From assembly GCA_050250815.1 (NCBI GenBank), contig JBFWNY010000016.1, positions 1 to 64,000 of the forward strand: a DNA stretch of 64,000 nucleotides, given 5' to 3'. This document shows positions 16,048 to 23,590 of this stretch, one piece after another; positions within the stretch are counted from its first letter, which is position 1; every line of letters starts with the position of its first letter. The notes beneath the pieces were generated by a model. It did no database searches, was not told where the DNA came from, and saw only the letters and a program-made list of their open reading frames with translations. The stretch comes from JAEUMD01 sp050250815 (GTDB lineage: Bacteria > Pseudomonadota > Alphaproteobacteria > Rhizobiales > Hyphomicrobiaceae). The translations under genes and the position numbers were made by a program.

Positions 16048-16356
16048 CTACAGCCAGGACTGCGTGCGCCCGTGGCTCGTCACGAGGTCGACGAAACCGG
16101 AGTAGTCGACCACGGTGATTCCGTCCGCGACCCGGCCGTTGCCGAGCCCGCGGGCATTGAGGTCCGGTCCGAGCACGTAGAACTTGAGCTCGCCCGATTT
16201 CTTCGCGATCTCGCCCGCGATGCGCGTTCCCTTGAGCGCGCCGTAGACACCGTCCTCGAACATCAGAACGGCGTCGCCACCGATGGCATGGCCAAGGCAG
16301 CTGTCGAGCGCGCCCTTTTCGAACGGCGACTTGTTGACAATGTGCAGCGTCGTCAT
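16048..16356 (-). CDS. dsrH: DsrH, TusB-like subunit of the DsrEFH sulfur relay
   Basis: A 102-residue protein of the DsrH/TusB family: MTTLHIVNKSPFEKGALDSC with Cys20, the position known for Allochromatium DsrH. With DsrE and DsrF it forms the cytoplasmic heterohexamer that hands sulfane sulfur to DsrC. ATG 16356 is chosen because GGAAGGG stands nine bases upstream; an in-frame TTG at 16365 would abut that site directly. It lies 22 bases after dsrF. Confidence 0.92.
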   Translation of the reverse strand: MTTLHIVNKSPFEKGALDSCLGHAIGGDAVLMFEDGVYGALKGTRIAGEIAKKSGELKFYVLGPDLNARGLGNGRVADGITVVDYSGFVDLVTSHGRTQSWL

Positions 16357-16378
16357 CGTCGGCAACCCTTCCCAGCCC

Positions 16379-16786
16379 TCAGAAGCTCAAGATCACGTCC
16401 TGATCACGCATCACCTGCGCCATCTCGGCGCGCGAGACGAGCAGGATCGAGGGCTTCTCGGCAAAGCCGTCGTTTTCGTCCTCGTAGGTGATGGGCATCA
16501 GGTCGTCGGGGGTCAGGCCGCGCTCATCGAGCGATTCCTTCTCGACGTAGAGCTTGGTGACGCCGTAGTCGCCAAGCGCCCGGTACGTGGGTGAGAAGTT
16601 CTTGACGCCCAGGCTCTTGGTGTCCTGGCCCTTGGCGATCTGGAAGACGCCGTCGTCGATGAACGCGAGGCTGACAACCTGATCGAAGGCAGCGCCGATC
16701 AGCACCACCTCGAGGCTCTCGAGTGCGTAGATGGTGCCGTAGGGCGCCTTGCGGTTCAGGTAGAGGAATTTCTTTGCGTCCGACAT
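16379..16786 (-). CDS. dsrF: DsrF, TusC-like subunit of the DsrEFH sulfur relay
   Basis: A 135-residue protein of the DsrF/TusC family: KKFLYLNRKAPYGTIYALES near the start and the conserved DQDVILSF at the end. It contains no cysteine, as expected for the non-carrier subunit of DsrEFH. ATG 16786 gives MSDAKKFLYLN. It lies 14 bases after dsrE and 22 before dsrH, in the usual E-F-H order. Confidence 0.92.
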   Translation of the reverse strand: MSDAKKFLYLNRKAPYGTIYALESLEVVLIGAAFDQVVSLAFIDDGVFQIAKGQDTKSLGVKNFSPTYRALGDYGVTKLYVEKESLDERGLTPDDLMPITYEDENDGFAEKPSILLVSRAEMAQVMRDQDVILSF

Positions 16787-16800
16787 CGTATCACCCCGCC

Positions 16801-17199
16801 TCAGTCGCCGAAGACCACGAGGCGGTCGGCCTCGATGCCGGCCTCGATGAGCTGCCCCAATCCGGAGATGCGGAAGCCGGGTGCAATGTTGGCCGCGCCC
16901 TCGCCCTTGCCGTGCCGCTTGGCCTCGCCCTCGTCGAGGATGCCGCGCCGCTGGGCGGCTGCGATGCAAACGACAAGGTCGAGCTTGTACTTCTCGGCAA
17001 GCTCCGACCAGTTCTTCTGTATGTTGCGGTCGTCCTGCGGCGGCACCGTCAGGCGCGTGCCGTTGTTGACGCCGTCGTGGTAGAAGAAGACGCGGAAAAT
17101 CTCGACGCCCTTTTCGAGCGCGGCCTTCGTGAACTGGTAGGCGGAGTCGGCCGCCTGGTGCGTGTACGGTCCCTCATTGACCAGTATGGAAAGCTTCAC
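16801..17199 (-). CDS. dsrE: DsrE, sulfur-carrying subunit of DsrEFH
   Basis: A 132-residue protein of the DsrE/TusD family: LVNEGPYTHQAADSAYQFT near the start and the active Cys78 in DLVVCIAAAQRRGI, the same number as in Allochromatium DsrE when the GTG at 17199 is used. That GTG has GAGGAG nine bases upstream; an in-frame TTG at 17208 would touch the site with no spacing, so GTG is the better start. Family knowledge: Cys78 binds sulfane sulfur and relays it to DsrC. Upstream lies a hairpin with a CRP-like palindrome. Confidence 0.93.
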   Translation of the reverse strand: MKLSILVNEGPYTHQAADSAYQFTKAALEKGVEIFRVFFYHDGVNNGTRLTVPPQDDRNIQKNWSELAEKYKLDLVVCIAAAQRRGILDEGEAKRHGKGEGAANIAPGFRISGLGQLIEAGIEADRLVVFGD

Positions 17200-17323
17200 C
17201 GGCGGCAACTCCTCAAGTCCGTTTCCTCGATCGGGTCGCTCTGGCCGAGCCGCCGCGCAGCGGCAGGCGTCAGGCGCGTCGCCCGAGTTCTTTTTTGACT
17301 GTACACCTTGACGTGGACCGGTG

Positions 17324-17358
17324 CCCCGCGACTGTGATCTCGATCACAAGCCGCGGGG
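17324..17358. promoter_or_regulatory. CRP-type palindrome nested in a hairpin between dsrB and dsrE
   Basis: TGTGATCTCGATCACA (17333-17348) is a perfect match to the CRP consensus TGTGA-N6-TCACA. It is nested inside CCCCGCG (17324-17330) and CGCGGGG (17352-17358), so the whole 35 bases can fold into one hairpin in RNA. A -10-like TACAGT (minus strand, 17298-17303) and dsrE lie downstream. It could be an operator for a CRP/FNR-family regulator giving dsrEFHC its own promoter, or an RNA element that fixes the dsrAB to dsrE message ratio. No T run follows the stem directly. Confidence 0.55.
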
Positions 17359-17368
17359 GCGTGTTCCG

Positions 17369-18469
17369 TCAGAAGCGCACGTGCGCCGACATGTTCATGG
17401 TGTGGCGGGCGCCCGTCCACGTGTCGAGGTGGTGCTTCGTGAACGCAAGGCCCGTCTCGTCGAAGAAGCGCGGCCAGCCGATGCGCTCGATCCACTCGCC
17501 CATGCGCTCCCAGTCCTTGGCGCCCGCCTTGTAGGCGTAGAGGATCTTGCGGACGACATCCTCGACCTCCGGCCAGCGCGGCGGGTTATTGGGCAGGTTG
17601 GCCACGGCCAGTTTGTGGAAGGTCGGGCGCGAGCGGGCGTTGGAGTGCTTGCCGCCCACCCAGATGGCGATCTTGGTCGATTCGGCGCCGTTGATCTGCA
17701 TCGGCGGGCACGGCGGATAGCAGGCGCCGCAGCAGACGCACTTCTTCTCGTCGACCTCAAGCGAGGGTTTGCCGTTGACCATCGCCGGCCGGATGGCGGC
17801 GACGGGGCAGCGTGCGACGACAGCCGGACGCTCACAGACGTTGGCGACGATGTCGTGGTTGATCTTGGGCGGCTTGGTGTACTGCACGTTGATGGCGATG
17901 TCGCCCTGGCCGCCGCAATTGATCTGGCAGCACGACGTGGTGATGCGCACGCGGTTGGGCATGTCCTCCTTGATGAACTCCTCGTGGAGCATGTCCATCA
18001 GGCTCTTGACCACGCCCGAGGCGTCGGTGCCGGGAATGTCGCAGTGCAGCCAGCCCTGCGTATGCGAGATCATGGACACGGAGTTGCCCGTGCCGCCGAC
18101 CGGGAACCCCTTCTCGTTCAGCGCCTTGATGAGTGCGGGAACCTTCTCGAACGAGGACGTGAGGAACTCGATGTTGGAGCGCGTGGTGAAGCGGACGAAG
18201 CCGTCGCCGATGTTGTCGGCGATGTCGCACAGCGTGCGGATCGTATAGACGTCCATCTGGCGCTGCGTGCCGGCGCGCACCGTGTAGATCTCATCGCCGC
18301 TCTTGGCGACGTGGCGCAGCACGCCCGGGCGCGGACGCTCGTGATAGGCCCACTGGCCGTAGTTCTTCACCATGACCGGGTGCATGTACTGCTTGGGATC
18401 GGGAACACCCGACTCGATCGGCGTGCGCTTCTTGGGCGGCGAGACCGGTGTCGATGCGGCTTGGCTCAT
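17369..18469 (-). CDS. dsrB: DsrB, beta subunit of reverse dissimilatory sulfite reductase
   Basis: A 366-residue subunit. Seen: RITTSCCQINCGGQGD, part of the siroheme-[4Fe-4S] site, and a ferredoxin insertion KKCVCCGACYPPCPP that binds a second [4Fe-4S] cluster, with CPVAAI before it. Family knowledge: DsrA2B2 oxidises DsrC-bound sulfane sulfur to sulfite in the cytoplasm of sulfur oxidisers. The direction is read from the accompanying dsrEFH, dsrL and DsrN set. ATG 18469 gives MSQAASTPVSPPKK; the longer form starting at 18505 lacks conserved residues. Confidence 0.96.
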   Translation of the reverse strand: MSQAASTPVSPPKKRTPIESGVPDPKQYMHPVMVKNYGQWAYHERPRPGVLRHVAKSGDEIYTVRAGTQRQMDVYTIRTLCDIADNIGDGFVRFTTRSNIEFLTSSFEKVPALIKALNEKGFPVGGTGNSVSMISHTQGWLHCDIPGTDASGVVKSLMDMLHEEFIKEDMPNRVRITTSCCQINCGGQGDIAINVQYTKPPKINHDIVANVCERPAVVARCPVAAIRPAMVNGKPSLEVDEKKCVCCGACYPPCPPMQINGAESTKIAIWVGGKHSNARSRPTFHKLAVANLPNNPPRWPEVEDVVRKILYAYKAGAKDWERMGEWIERIGWPRFFDETGLAFTKHHLDTWTGARHTMNMSAHVRF

Positions 18470-18660
18470 GCTGTTTCCTCTCGTGTGTCGGTTGCGATCA
18501 GGCAAAGCCCATCGCGTCGCGTGCCTTGGCCCGGGACGGCTCTCGTCGCGGTTCGTCTTGATGCCGTTCGTCTTGGTACATCGTCGCCAGCTCCCGCCGG
18601 CGGCGGCTCAGGCCGGCCCCGCGATCCGGGCGCCGGCCTGTCGCCGAATGTTGTGCAGCC
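18470..18660. repeat. Long dsrA-dsrB spacer with a 10-base direct repeat
   Basis: The 191 bases between dsrA and dsrB contain no credible gene. GTTCGTCTTG occurs twice with a 15-base period (18551-18560 and 18566-18575). There is also GC-rich inverted sequence near 18599-18650. dsrA and dsrB are usually much closer. No terminator with a T run is visible, so read-through is assumed. Confidence 0.5.
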
Positions 18661-19977
18661 TTACTCGGCTGCATCACGGGCAGAGCCGTCCTTCGCGCGG
18701 CCCTTGCGCGCGAAGTACTTCTCGGCCTCTTCCGTGAAGTCGTCGGTACGGACGTAGCAGGACGTCCGCGGGTGCTTGACCATGTTGGGGTCGGGCTCGA
18801 TTTCGAGCGCGGCGAGGAACGTCGGCAGGCCGATGCGGTCGATGGTTTCGCCGACCCGCTCGTGCTCCAGCGCGTTCTCGGCGAAGAACTCGAGCATCTT
18901 GGCCGCGAACTCGCGCAGGTTGTCGAAGTCCTCGTCCGTGTCGAGCTTCATGAACGGAATGACCATCGTGCCCATGAGATCGCCGATCTTGAGAGCGCGC
19001 TTGCCGCCGATCAGGATCGAAACGCCACGGTCATCGCCCGGCGCCAGCGCTTTGTGCATCACGTTGATGCAGTGCATGCAGCGCACGCAAGACTTGTTGT
19101 CGATCTCCAGCGTGTCGTCGTCGTTGAGCGAGACGGCGCGTGTCGGACACATCGCAACGACATGGTCGATCGTGTACTTGCGGCCATGATCGGCGACGTA
19201 GGCCTTGACCTCGTCCTGGTTGACCTTGATCTCGTCGCGCCAAGTGCCGATCACCGCGAAGTCCGCACGGTGGATCGCGTTGACGCAGTCGTTGGCGCAG
19301 CCCGAGAACTTGAACTTGAACTTGTAGGGAAGAGCCGGGCGGTGGATCTCCGAGACGTTCTCGTTGAGGATCTCGCGGTGGGCGCGAGCCTCGTCGAACA
19401 TCGACATCTCGCAGCGCGCATGGCCGACGCAGCTCATCGCGGTGCGCAGCGCGGGACCGGCGCCGCCGAGGTCGAAGCCCAGTTCGTTGAGTTCGTCGAA
19501 GGCCCTCTGGCACCCCTCCGTGGTGGTGCCCTGGAACATGATGTCACCGGACTGGCCGTGGAAGGCGATCAGGCCTGAGCCGTGGCGCTCCCAGATGTCA
19601 CACATCTTGCGCAGCACGTCGGTGGTGTAGTGATAGCCCGCCGGTGGCATCACGCGCAGCGTATGGAACTCCTTGGACTTGGGGAACTTGTCGGCGACCT
19701 CGGAGAAGCGGGGAATGATGCCGCCGCCGTAGCCGAACACGGACACCGTACCGCCCTTCCAGAAGCCCAGGCGCTCGGTATAGGAGTGCTCGAGCTGGCC
19801 GAGCAGATCGTTCATGTACTCCGCGTAGGGCTTGTCCTCGCTGTCGCGGAGCCGCTTGAGACCGGTGACGAAGCTGGGCCAAGGACCGCCTTCCAGCTGA
19901 TCGAGCCGCGGCGTCGTGCGCTTGTCGAATTTGGCGCCCACAGTGCCGACGCCCGTCTTTGTTGCCTCATCCGCCAT
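18661..19977 (-). CDS. dsrA: DsrA, alpha subunit of reverse dissimilatory sulfite reductase
   Basis: A 438-residue subunit. The siroheme-[4Fe-4S] site is formed by CVGHARC (Cys-x5-Cys) and SGCANDC (Cys-x3-Cys). The ferredoxin insertion shows CPTRAV followed by CVRCMHCINVMHKA. VFGYGGGIIPRFSEV and HTLRVMPPAGYHYTT are typical of DsrA. Family knowledge: it is the partner of DsrB. ATG 19977 (MADEATKTGVG) follows a GGGA site; ATG 19998 is an alternative. It is the first gene of the cluster, with a leader of roughly 250 bases if the promoter proposed at 20237-20266 is right. Confidence 0.96.
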   Translation of the reverse strand: MADEATKTGVGTVGAKFDKRTTPRLDQLEGGPWPSFVTGLKRLRDSEDKPYAEYMNDLLGQLEHSYTERLGFWKGGTVSVFGYGGGIIPRFSEVADKFPKSKEFHTLRVMPPAGYHYTTDVLRKMCDIWERHGSGLIAFHGQSGDIMFQGTTTEGCQRAFDELNELGFDLGGAGPALRTAMSCVGHARCEMSMFDEARAHREILNENVSEIHRPALPYKFKFKFSGCANDCVNAIHRADFAVIGTWRDEIKVNQDEVKAYVADHGRKYTIDHVVAMCPTRAVSLNDDDTLEIDNKSCVRCMHCINVMHKALAPGDDRGVSILIGGKRALKIGDLMGTMVIPFMKLDTDEDFDNLREFAAKMLEFFAENALEHERVGETIDRIGLPTFLAALEIEPDPNMVKHPRTSCYVRTDDFTEEAEKYFARKGRAKDGSARDAAE

Positions 19978-20427
19978 GAGTGTCGTCCCTTCTCTCATCC
20001 ATCGTTCGGACGGAGGCCCCGGGCCCGGGTGCACACCGCCGGCTGCTGCATGTCGAGGGGGCGCTATCGGCCTGCCCGCCCCCACCGCTCAACTCTCGTT
20101 GATGCGGCAACACGAGCGACCGGGAAGTTCCCGTCGCCCGTTCCCGAGGTCGTCCTCGCGTTTCCTGCTTCGGTGCTTGTGCGCCTGGACCGTATCGGCC
20201 GGAGGCTCCCGCACTCTTGCATATTCGTAGTTATGCATATTAGAACCTCGTCTTGATGTCCGACAAGTCCTAAAGTCGGCTGTCGGGTGAGTTCGTGACG
20301 AAGTGCCGCCTGCACCTGGAAAATATTTCGTCAAGACAGACCTTTGGCAACACCGATTTGGCGGCAGAGGTGCCCGGGACCACAAATTTCGTTGTGGGCG
20401 GACAACTCCCGGGGAGCGAAAACCGAC
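19978..20427. other. Divergent intergenic region between dsrA and the TauD-like gene
   Basis: 450 bases with no credible gene. The dsrA-proximal half is GC-rich, with a self-complementary CCCGGGCCCGGG run near 20020. The middle is an AT-rich island holding the repeat and putative dsrA promoter described separately. Between 20281 and 20427 there are short palindromes, including CCACAA/TTGTGG near 20380-20397 and a CCGACA/TGTCGG pair (20260-20265, 20281-20286). It should hold the promoters of both flanking operons. Confidence 0.6.
20218..20266 (-). promoter_or_regulatory. Putative dsrA promoter overlapped by TGCATATT direct repeats
   Basis: On the minus strand TTGTCG (20261-20266) and TAATAT (20237-20242) are separated by 18 bases, a plausible sigma-70-like promoter for dsrA. 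On the plus strand TGCATATT occurs at 20218-20225 and 20234-20241, 16 bases apart, overlapping the -10 and the expected start point. Such placement fits a repressor operator. This is pattern reading only. Confidence 0.45.
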
Positions 20428-21429
20428 ATGAAAAATTCAGAGCCCAGCTTGGGGAATGTGACATTAGGCGAGCGTCCAGGTCGGGATTCTGGCGCAGAGC
20501 CAGCCGGTTACGGTTTTGCCCTGGATGACGAAAATTCCTACCGGCTCTGGCGCGAGCGCAAAATCGCGACTTATCCCCGCACCATCGGTGACCTTCGCGT
20601 CACAGTCGCCGATCTTGCTGCGCCGAGCGCCGCCGAGCGGGCGCGCATAGCTGATTTATGTCAGCGCGCGAACATGGCGGTCTATGCAACCCCGACCGGA
20701 CCATCCGGGGAGGGCGAATCGGGGCAGCAGGGTGCGGCGGAAAGCGATGCCCGGATGCGGGTTGCGCTCCGCGCTTTCGGGGACGGCTTCGGCCTGAAGG
20801 TGAGCGAGGACCACAGGTCGGCGGGTGAGGATGGCATCGTCGCCATCGAGGTTACGGAAGCGCCGTCGAAGCGCGGCTTCATTCCCTATACGCGCAAGGC
20901 GCTCTCCTGGCACACGGACGGTTATTACAACCCGCCCGAGGAGACCATCCGCGGCATGCTGCTTCACTGCGTCAGGCCCGCAAGATCGGGTGGCGTCAAC
21001 GCGCTCTTCGACCCTGAGATCGCCTACATGCGCCTGCGCGACCGTGATCCGGCGCTGGTTGCCGCGCTGATGCATCCCGAAGCGATGTCGATCCCCGAAG
21101 CGGTGGAAGAGGACGGCAGCGTCCGTCCGGTCAGCGTCGGCCCCGTCTTCATCATCGATCCGCGCACCGGCAGCTTGACGATGCGCTATACGGCACGGGC
21201 CCGCAACGTCGTCTGGCGCGACGACGAGGATACGCGCCGGGCGGTCGCCGCATTGGCCGATATTCTCGCAGACGAGAGCGACGAGTTCATGTTCCGCTAC
21301 CGGCTCGAAGCCGGTGAGGGCCTCATCTCCAACAACGTGCTGCATACGCGCACGGCCTTCGAGAACGAGGACGACGCGGGCCGGTTGCTCTACCGTGTCC
21401 GCTACCGGCAGCGCGTTGCCGGAACGTGA
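20428..21429 (+). CDS. TauD/TfdA-family Fe(II)/2-oxoglutarate dioxygenase-like protein
   Basis: A 333-residue protein. Seen: the Fe-ligand motif HTD in LSWHTDGYYNP (about residue 160), the distal His in NNVLHTRTAFEN (about 307), and an Arg downstream in LLYRVRYRQR suited to 2-oxoglutarate binding. The long Asp/Glu-rich N-terminal part is less conserved. Family knowledge: TauD enzymes hydroxylate small molecules, including release of sulfite from taurine; the substrate here cannot be read. It is the first gene of a run with two small proteins, cysG and a DsrC-like gene, divergent from dsrA, so a role tied to the Dsr system is likely (inference). ATG 20428 has GGGGAG upstream. Confidence 0.85.
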   Translation: MKNSEPSLGNVTLGERPGRDSGAEPAGYGFALDDENSYRLWRERKIATYPRTIGDLRVTVADLAAPSAAERARIADLCQRANMAVYATPTGPSGEGESGQQGAAESDARMRVALRAFGDGFGLKVSEDHRSAGEDGIVAIEVTEAPSKRGFIPYTRKALSWHTDGYYNPPEETIRGMLLHCVRPARSGGVNALFDPEIAYMRLRDRDPALVAALMHPEAMSIPEAVEEDGSVRPVSVGPVFIIDPRTGSLTMRYTARARNVVWRDDEDTRRAVAALADILADESDEFMFRYRLEAGEGLISNNVLHTRTAFENEDDAGRLLYRVRYRQRVAGT

Positions 21430-21483
21430 GCACCCCACAAACCAAAGAGCAGGCGCCGCGGAGCGCCGCACGGGAGGCAAGAC

Positions 21484-21723
21484 ATGGGCAAGGACCTCGA
21501 GCGGGAGCCCGGAGCCGTCAATCTCAGCGACCTCATCATCTACAATCCCGAGGTCCACGACTTTGCCGGTCTGTTGCGCGTCGTGGCGACGGCGGCCGAC
21601 GATGGCGCGCGCTTTCTGGTCTACGATGTGAAGCCCGACTACACGGACACGCCGCGCTCCTGGCAGACAGATATAGAGCGCGTATTCTCGCTGGGCCGCA
21701 GGTATCTGGGAGGGCGGCCGTGA
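21484..21723 (+). CDS. Small conserved-looking protein of unknown function (79 aa)
   Basis: A 79-residue protein I do not recognise. It begins MGKDLEREPGAVNLSDLIIYN and contains a predicted alpha/beta pattern (DFAGLLRVVATAADDGARFLVYDVKPD). No cysteine, no signal peptide and no membrane segment. A GGGAGG site stands before ATG 21484 and its stop overlaps the next start (GTGA), which indicates translational coupling. It follows the TauD-like gene by 54 bases. Real-gene status rests on ribosome site, coupling and operon position. Confidence 0.65.
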   Translation: MGKDLEREPGAVNLSDLIIYNPEVHDFAGLLRVVATAADDGARFLVYDVKPDYTDTPRSWQTDIERVFSLGRRYLGGRP

Positions 21724-21992
21724 GCGAACCGGCTGAGCCCGGCGTCGAGGATGTCGCGCTGATCCAGGCGCCCTACCGCCGCGAGATCGTCCTGCAGAAC
21801 GTCACGTTCGACAGCGGCATGCAGCTGCTGCGCGTGCGCATTCGTGAGGGGCGGCGCTTCACGATTCTCGATGTTGACGCGGAAACGGCGCGCGCCTGGG
21901 GCAATGCCATGACGGCCTGGGCCGATCGGCAGAATGCGAATGCACCTCCTGCCGGTGCCAACGACACATCGAGGGAAGACCGCGATGCTTGA
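21720..21992 (+). CDS. Small basic/acidic protein of unknown function (90 aa)
   Basis: A 90-residue protein starting at GTG 21720, coupled to the previous gene by a GTGA overlap. The core QAPYRREIVLQNVTFDSGMQ and LLRVRIREGRRFTILDVD suggests a small beta-sheet fold, followed by one helix (AETARAWGNAMTAWADR) and a polar tail. I recall similar short proteins as unnamed domain families in alphaproteobacteria but cannot name one with certainty. It is 82 bases before cysG. Function unknown; operon context points to dsr-associated metabolism. Confidence 0.65.
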   Translation: MSEPAEPGVEDVALIQAPYRREIVLQNVTFDSGMQLLRVRIREGRRFTILDVDAETARAWGNAMTAWADRQNANAPPAGANDTSREDRDA

Positions 21993-22074
21993 GCGCGCGC
22001 TGTCAATTGCAGGCGACACGGGCGGCACGTCGGCTGCGGTCGCACTTGGCCCGTAACTGCGAGGAACCGAGGCG

Positions 22075-23523
22075 ATGCAGCAGTTGCCCGTCTGTCTCAA
22101 TCTGGTCGACCGCGTCGTCGTCGTTACCGGCGGCGGGCTCATGGCGGCACGCCGCACGGAAACGGCACTGCGCGCGGGAGCGCGCGTACGCATTGTCGCG
22201 CAAGATGCCGGGGAGTACCTCGAGGACATCGCCGACGATCATCGGGTCGAGGTGCGACGCAAGGCGCTGGAGGCCGTCGATTTCGAAGGGGCGGCCGTCG
22301 TGTTCGCTGCGAGCGGCAACGCTGCCGACGATCTCGCCGCGGCCGAAATGGCGCGCGGCCTTGGGCTCCTGGTCAACATCGCCGATCATCAATCGCGCAG
22401 CGATTTTTCCATCCCCTCGATCATCGATCGCTCGCCGCTGCTCATCGCTGTCTCATCCTCGGGCATGTCGCCGCTGTTCGGCCGCCTCATCACACAGCGC
22501 CTGGAGGCGACGATCCCGGCGGCCTTCGGAAACCTGACGCGCTTTCTGGGCTCGATCCGTAATCGCCTGTCACGCAAGATACCCGACAGTCGTGCGCGCC
22601 GCCGCTTCCTGGAAACGGTCGTGGACGGGACAGTCGCCGATCTCGTGCTGGCCGGCGACGAGGAGCGCGCGAGTGCATTGCTGGACCAGCAGGCCGATGC
22701 GTTTGCCGCGGGCGGGGCGGCGCCTGCCGGCGAGGTCTATCTTGTCGGCGGCGGCCCCGGCGATCCGGACCTGCTGACCTTCCGCGCGCTGAGGCTGATG
22801 CAGCGCGCCGACGTGATCGTTTACGACCGCCTCATCGGCAGCCCGATCCTGGAGCTGGTGCGGCCGGACGCCGAGCGCGTCTACGTTGGCAAGAAGCGCA
22901 ACCAGCATGCGCTGCCGCAGGAGGAGATCAGCCGCCTGCTCGTGCGGCTGGCGCGCGAGGGCAAGCGCGTCCTGCGCCTCAAAGGCGGCGACCCCTTCAT
23001 CTTCGGTCGTGGCGGCGAGGAGATCGAGCTGCTGGCGGCGGAGGGAATCCCCTTCCAGATCGTGCCGGGCATCACGGCGGCTTCAGGCTGCGCAAGCTTC
23101 GCGGGCATCCCACTCACGCACCGCGATCATGCGCAGGCGTGCGTTTTCGTAACCGGGCACACCAAGACCGGGCGGCTGTCGTCGGACTGGGCGACGGTGC
23201 TGCAGCCCAACCAGACGGTCGTCATCTATATGGGGCTTGCCGTACTCGCGGAGCTGATGGCCGACTTCATCGCCAACGGTGCCGATCCCACGATGCCCGT
23301 CGCAATCGTCGAGAACGGCACACGGCCCAATCAGCGCGTTGCGACCGGCACGATAGCCACTATCGCTTCGGAGATCGAAACGGCGGGCATCAATGGTCCG
23401 GCGCTCATCATCATTGGAACGGTTGTGTCGCTGCGCGAGAAGCTCGCCTGGTTCAATCCCCCGCCGCCAGGCGATGCGGCCGCCGCTGCGGCCTTCGCGG
23501 CTTCGGCGGAAGCGGACGCTTGA
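22075..23523 (+). CDS. cysG: Siroheme synthase CysG
   Basis: A 482-residue bifunctional or trifunctional enzyme. Residues 1-210: precorrin-2 dehydrogenase/ferrochelatase, with VVVVTGGGLMAARRTETAL and the conserved SSSGMSPLFGR. Residues about 220-465: uroporphyrinogen III C-methyltransferase, with YLVGGGPGDPDLLTFRAL, VIVYDRLI and GRGGEEIELLAAEGI. Family knowledge: it makes siroheme from uroporphyrinogen III in the cytoplasm. Its place beside dsrAB fits supply of the siroheme that DsrN then amidates. A GAGG site precedes ATG 22075. The Ala-rich C-terminal tail is not conserved. Confidence 0.96.
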   Translation: MQQLPVCLNLVDRVVVVTGGGLMAARRTETALRAGARVRIVAQDAGEYLEDIADDHRVEVRRKALEAVDFEGAAVVFAASGNAADDLAAAEMARGLGLLVNIADHQSRSDFSIPSIIDRSPLLIAVSSSGMSPLFGRLITQRLEATIPAAFGNLTRFLGSIRNRLSRKIPDSRARRRFLETVVDGTVADLVLAGDEERASALLDQQADAFAAGGAAPAGEVYLVGGGPGDPDLLTFRALRLMQRADVIVYDRLIGSPILELVRPDAERVYVGKKRNQHALPQEEISRLLVRLAREGKRVLRLKGGDPFIFGRGGEEIELLAAEGIPFQIVPGITAASGCASFAGIPLTHRDHAQACVFVTGHTKTGRLSSDWATVLQPNQTVVIYMGLAVLAELMADFIANGADPTMPVAIVENGTRPNQRVATGTIATIASEIETAGINGPALIIIGTVVSLREKLAWFNPPPPGDAAAAAAFAASAEADA

Positions 23524-23590
23524 GCAGATTTCGAACCTCCGGAGCGGCCACAGCACCCATCGGAAAAAGCCAAGGAGAGGAGACGAGGCA

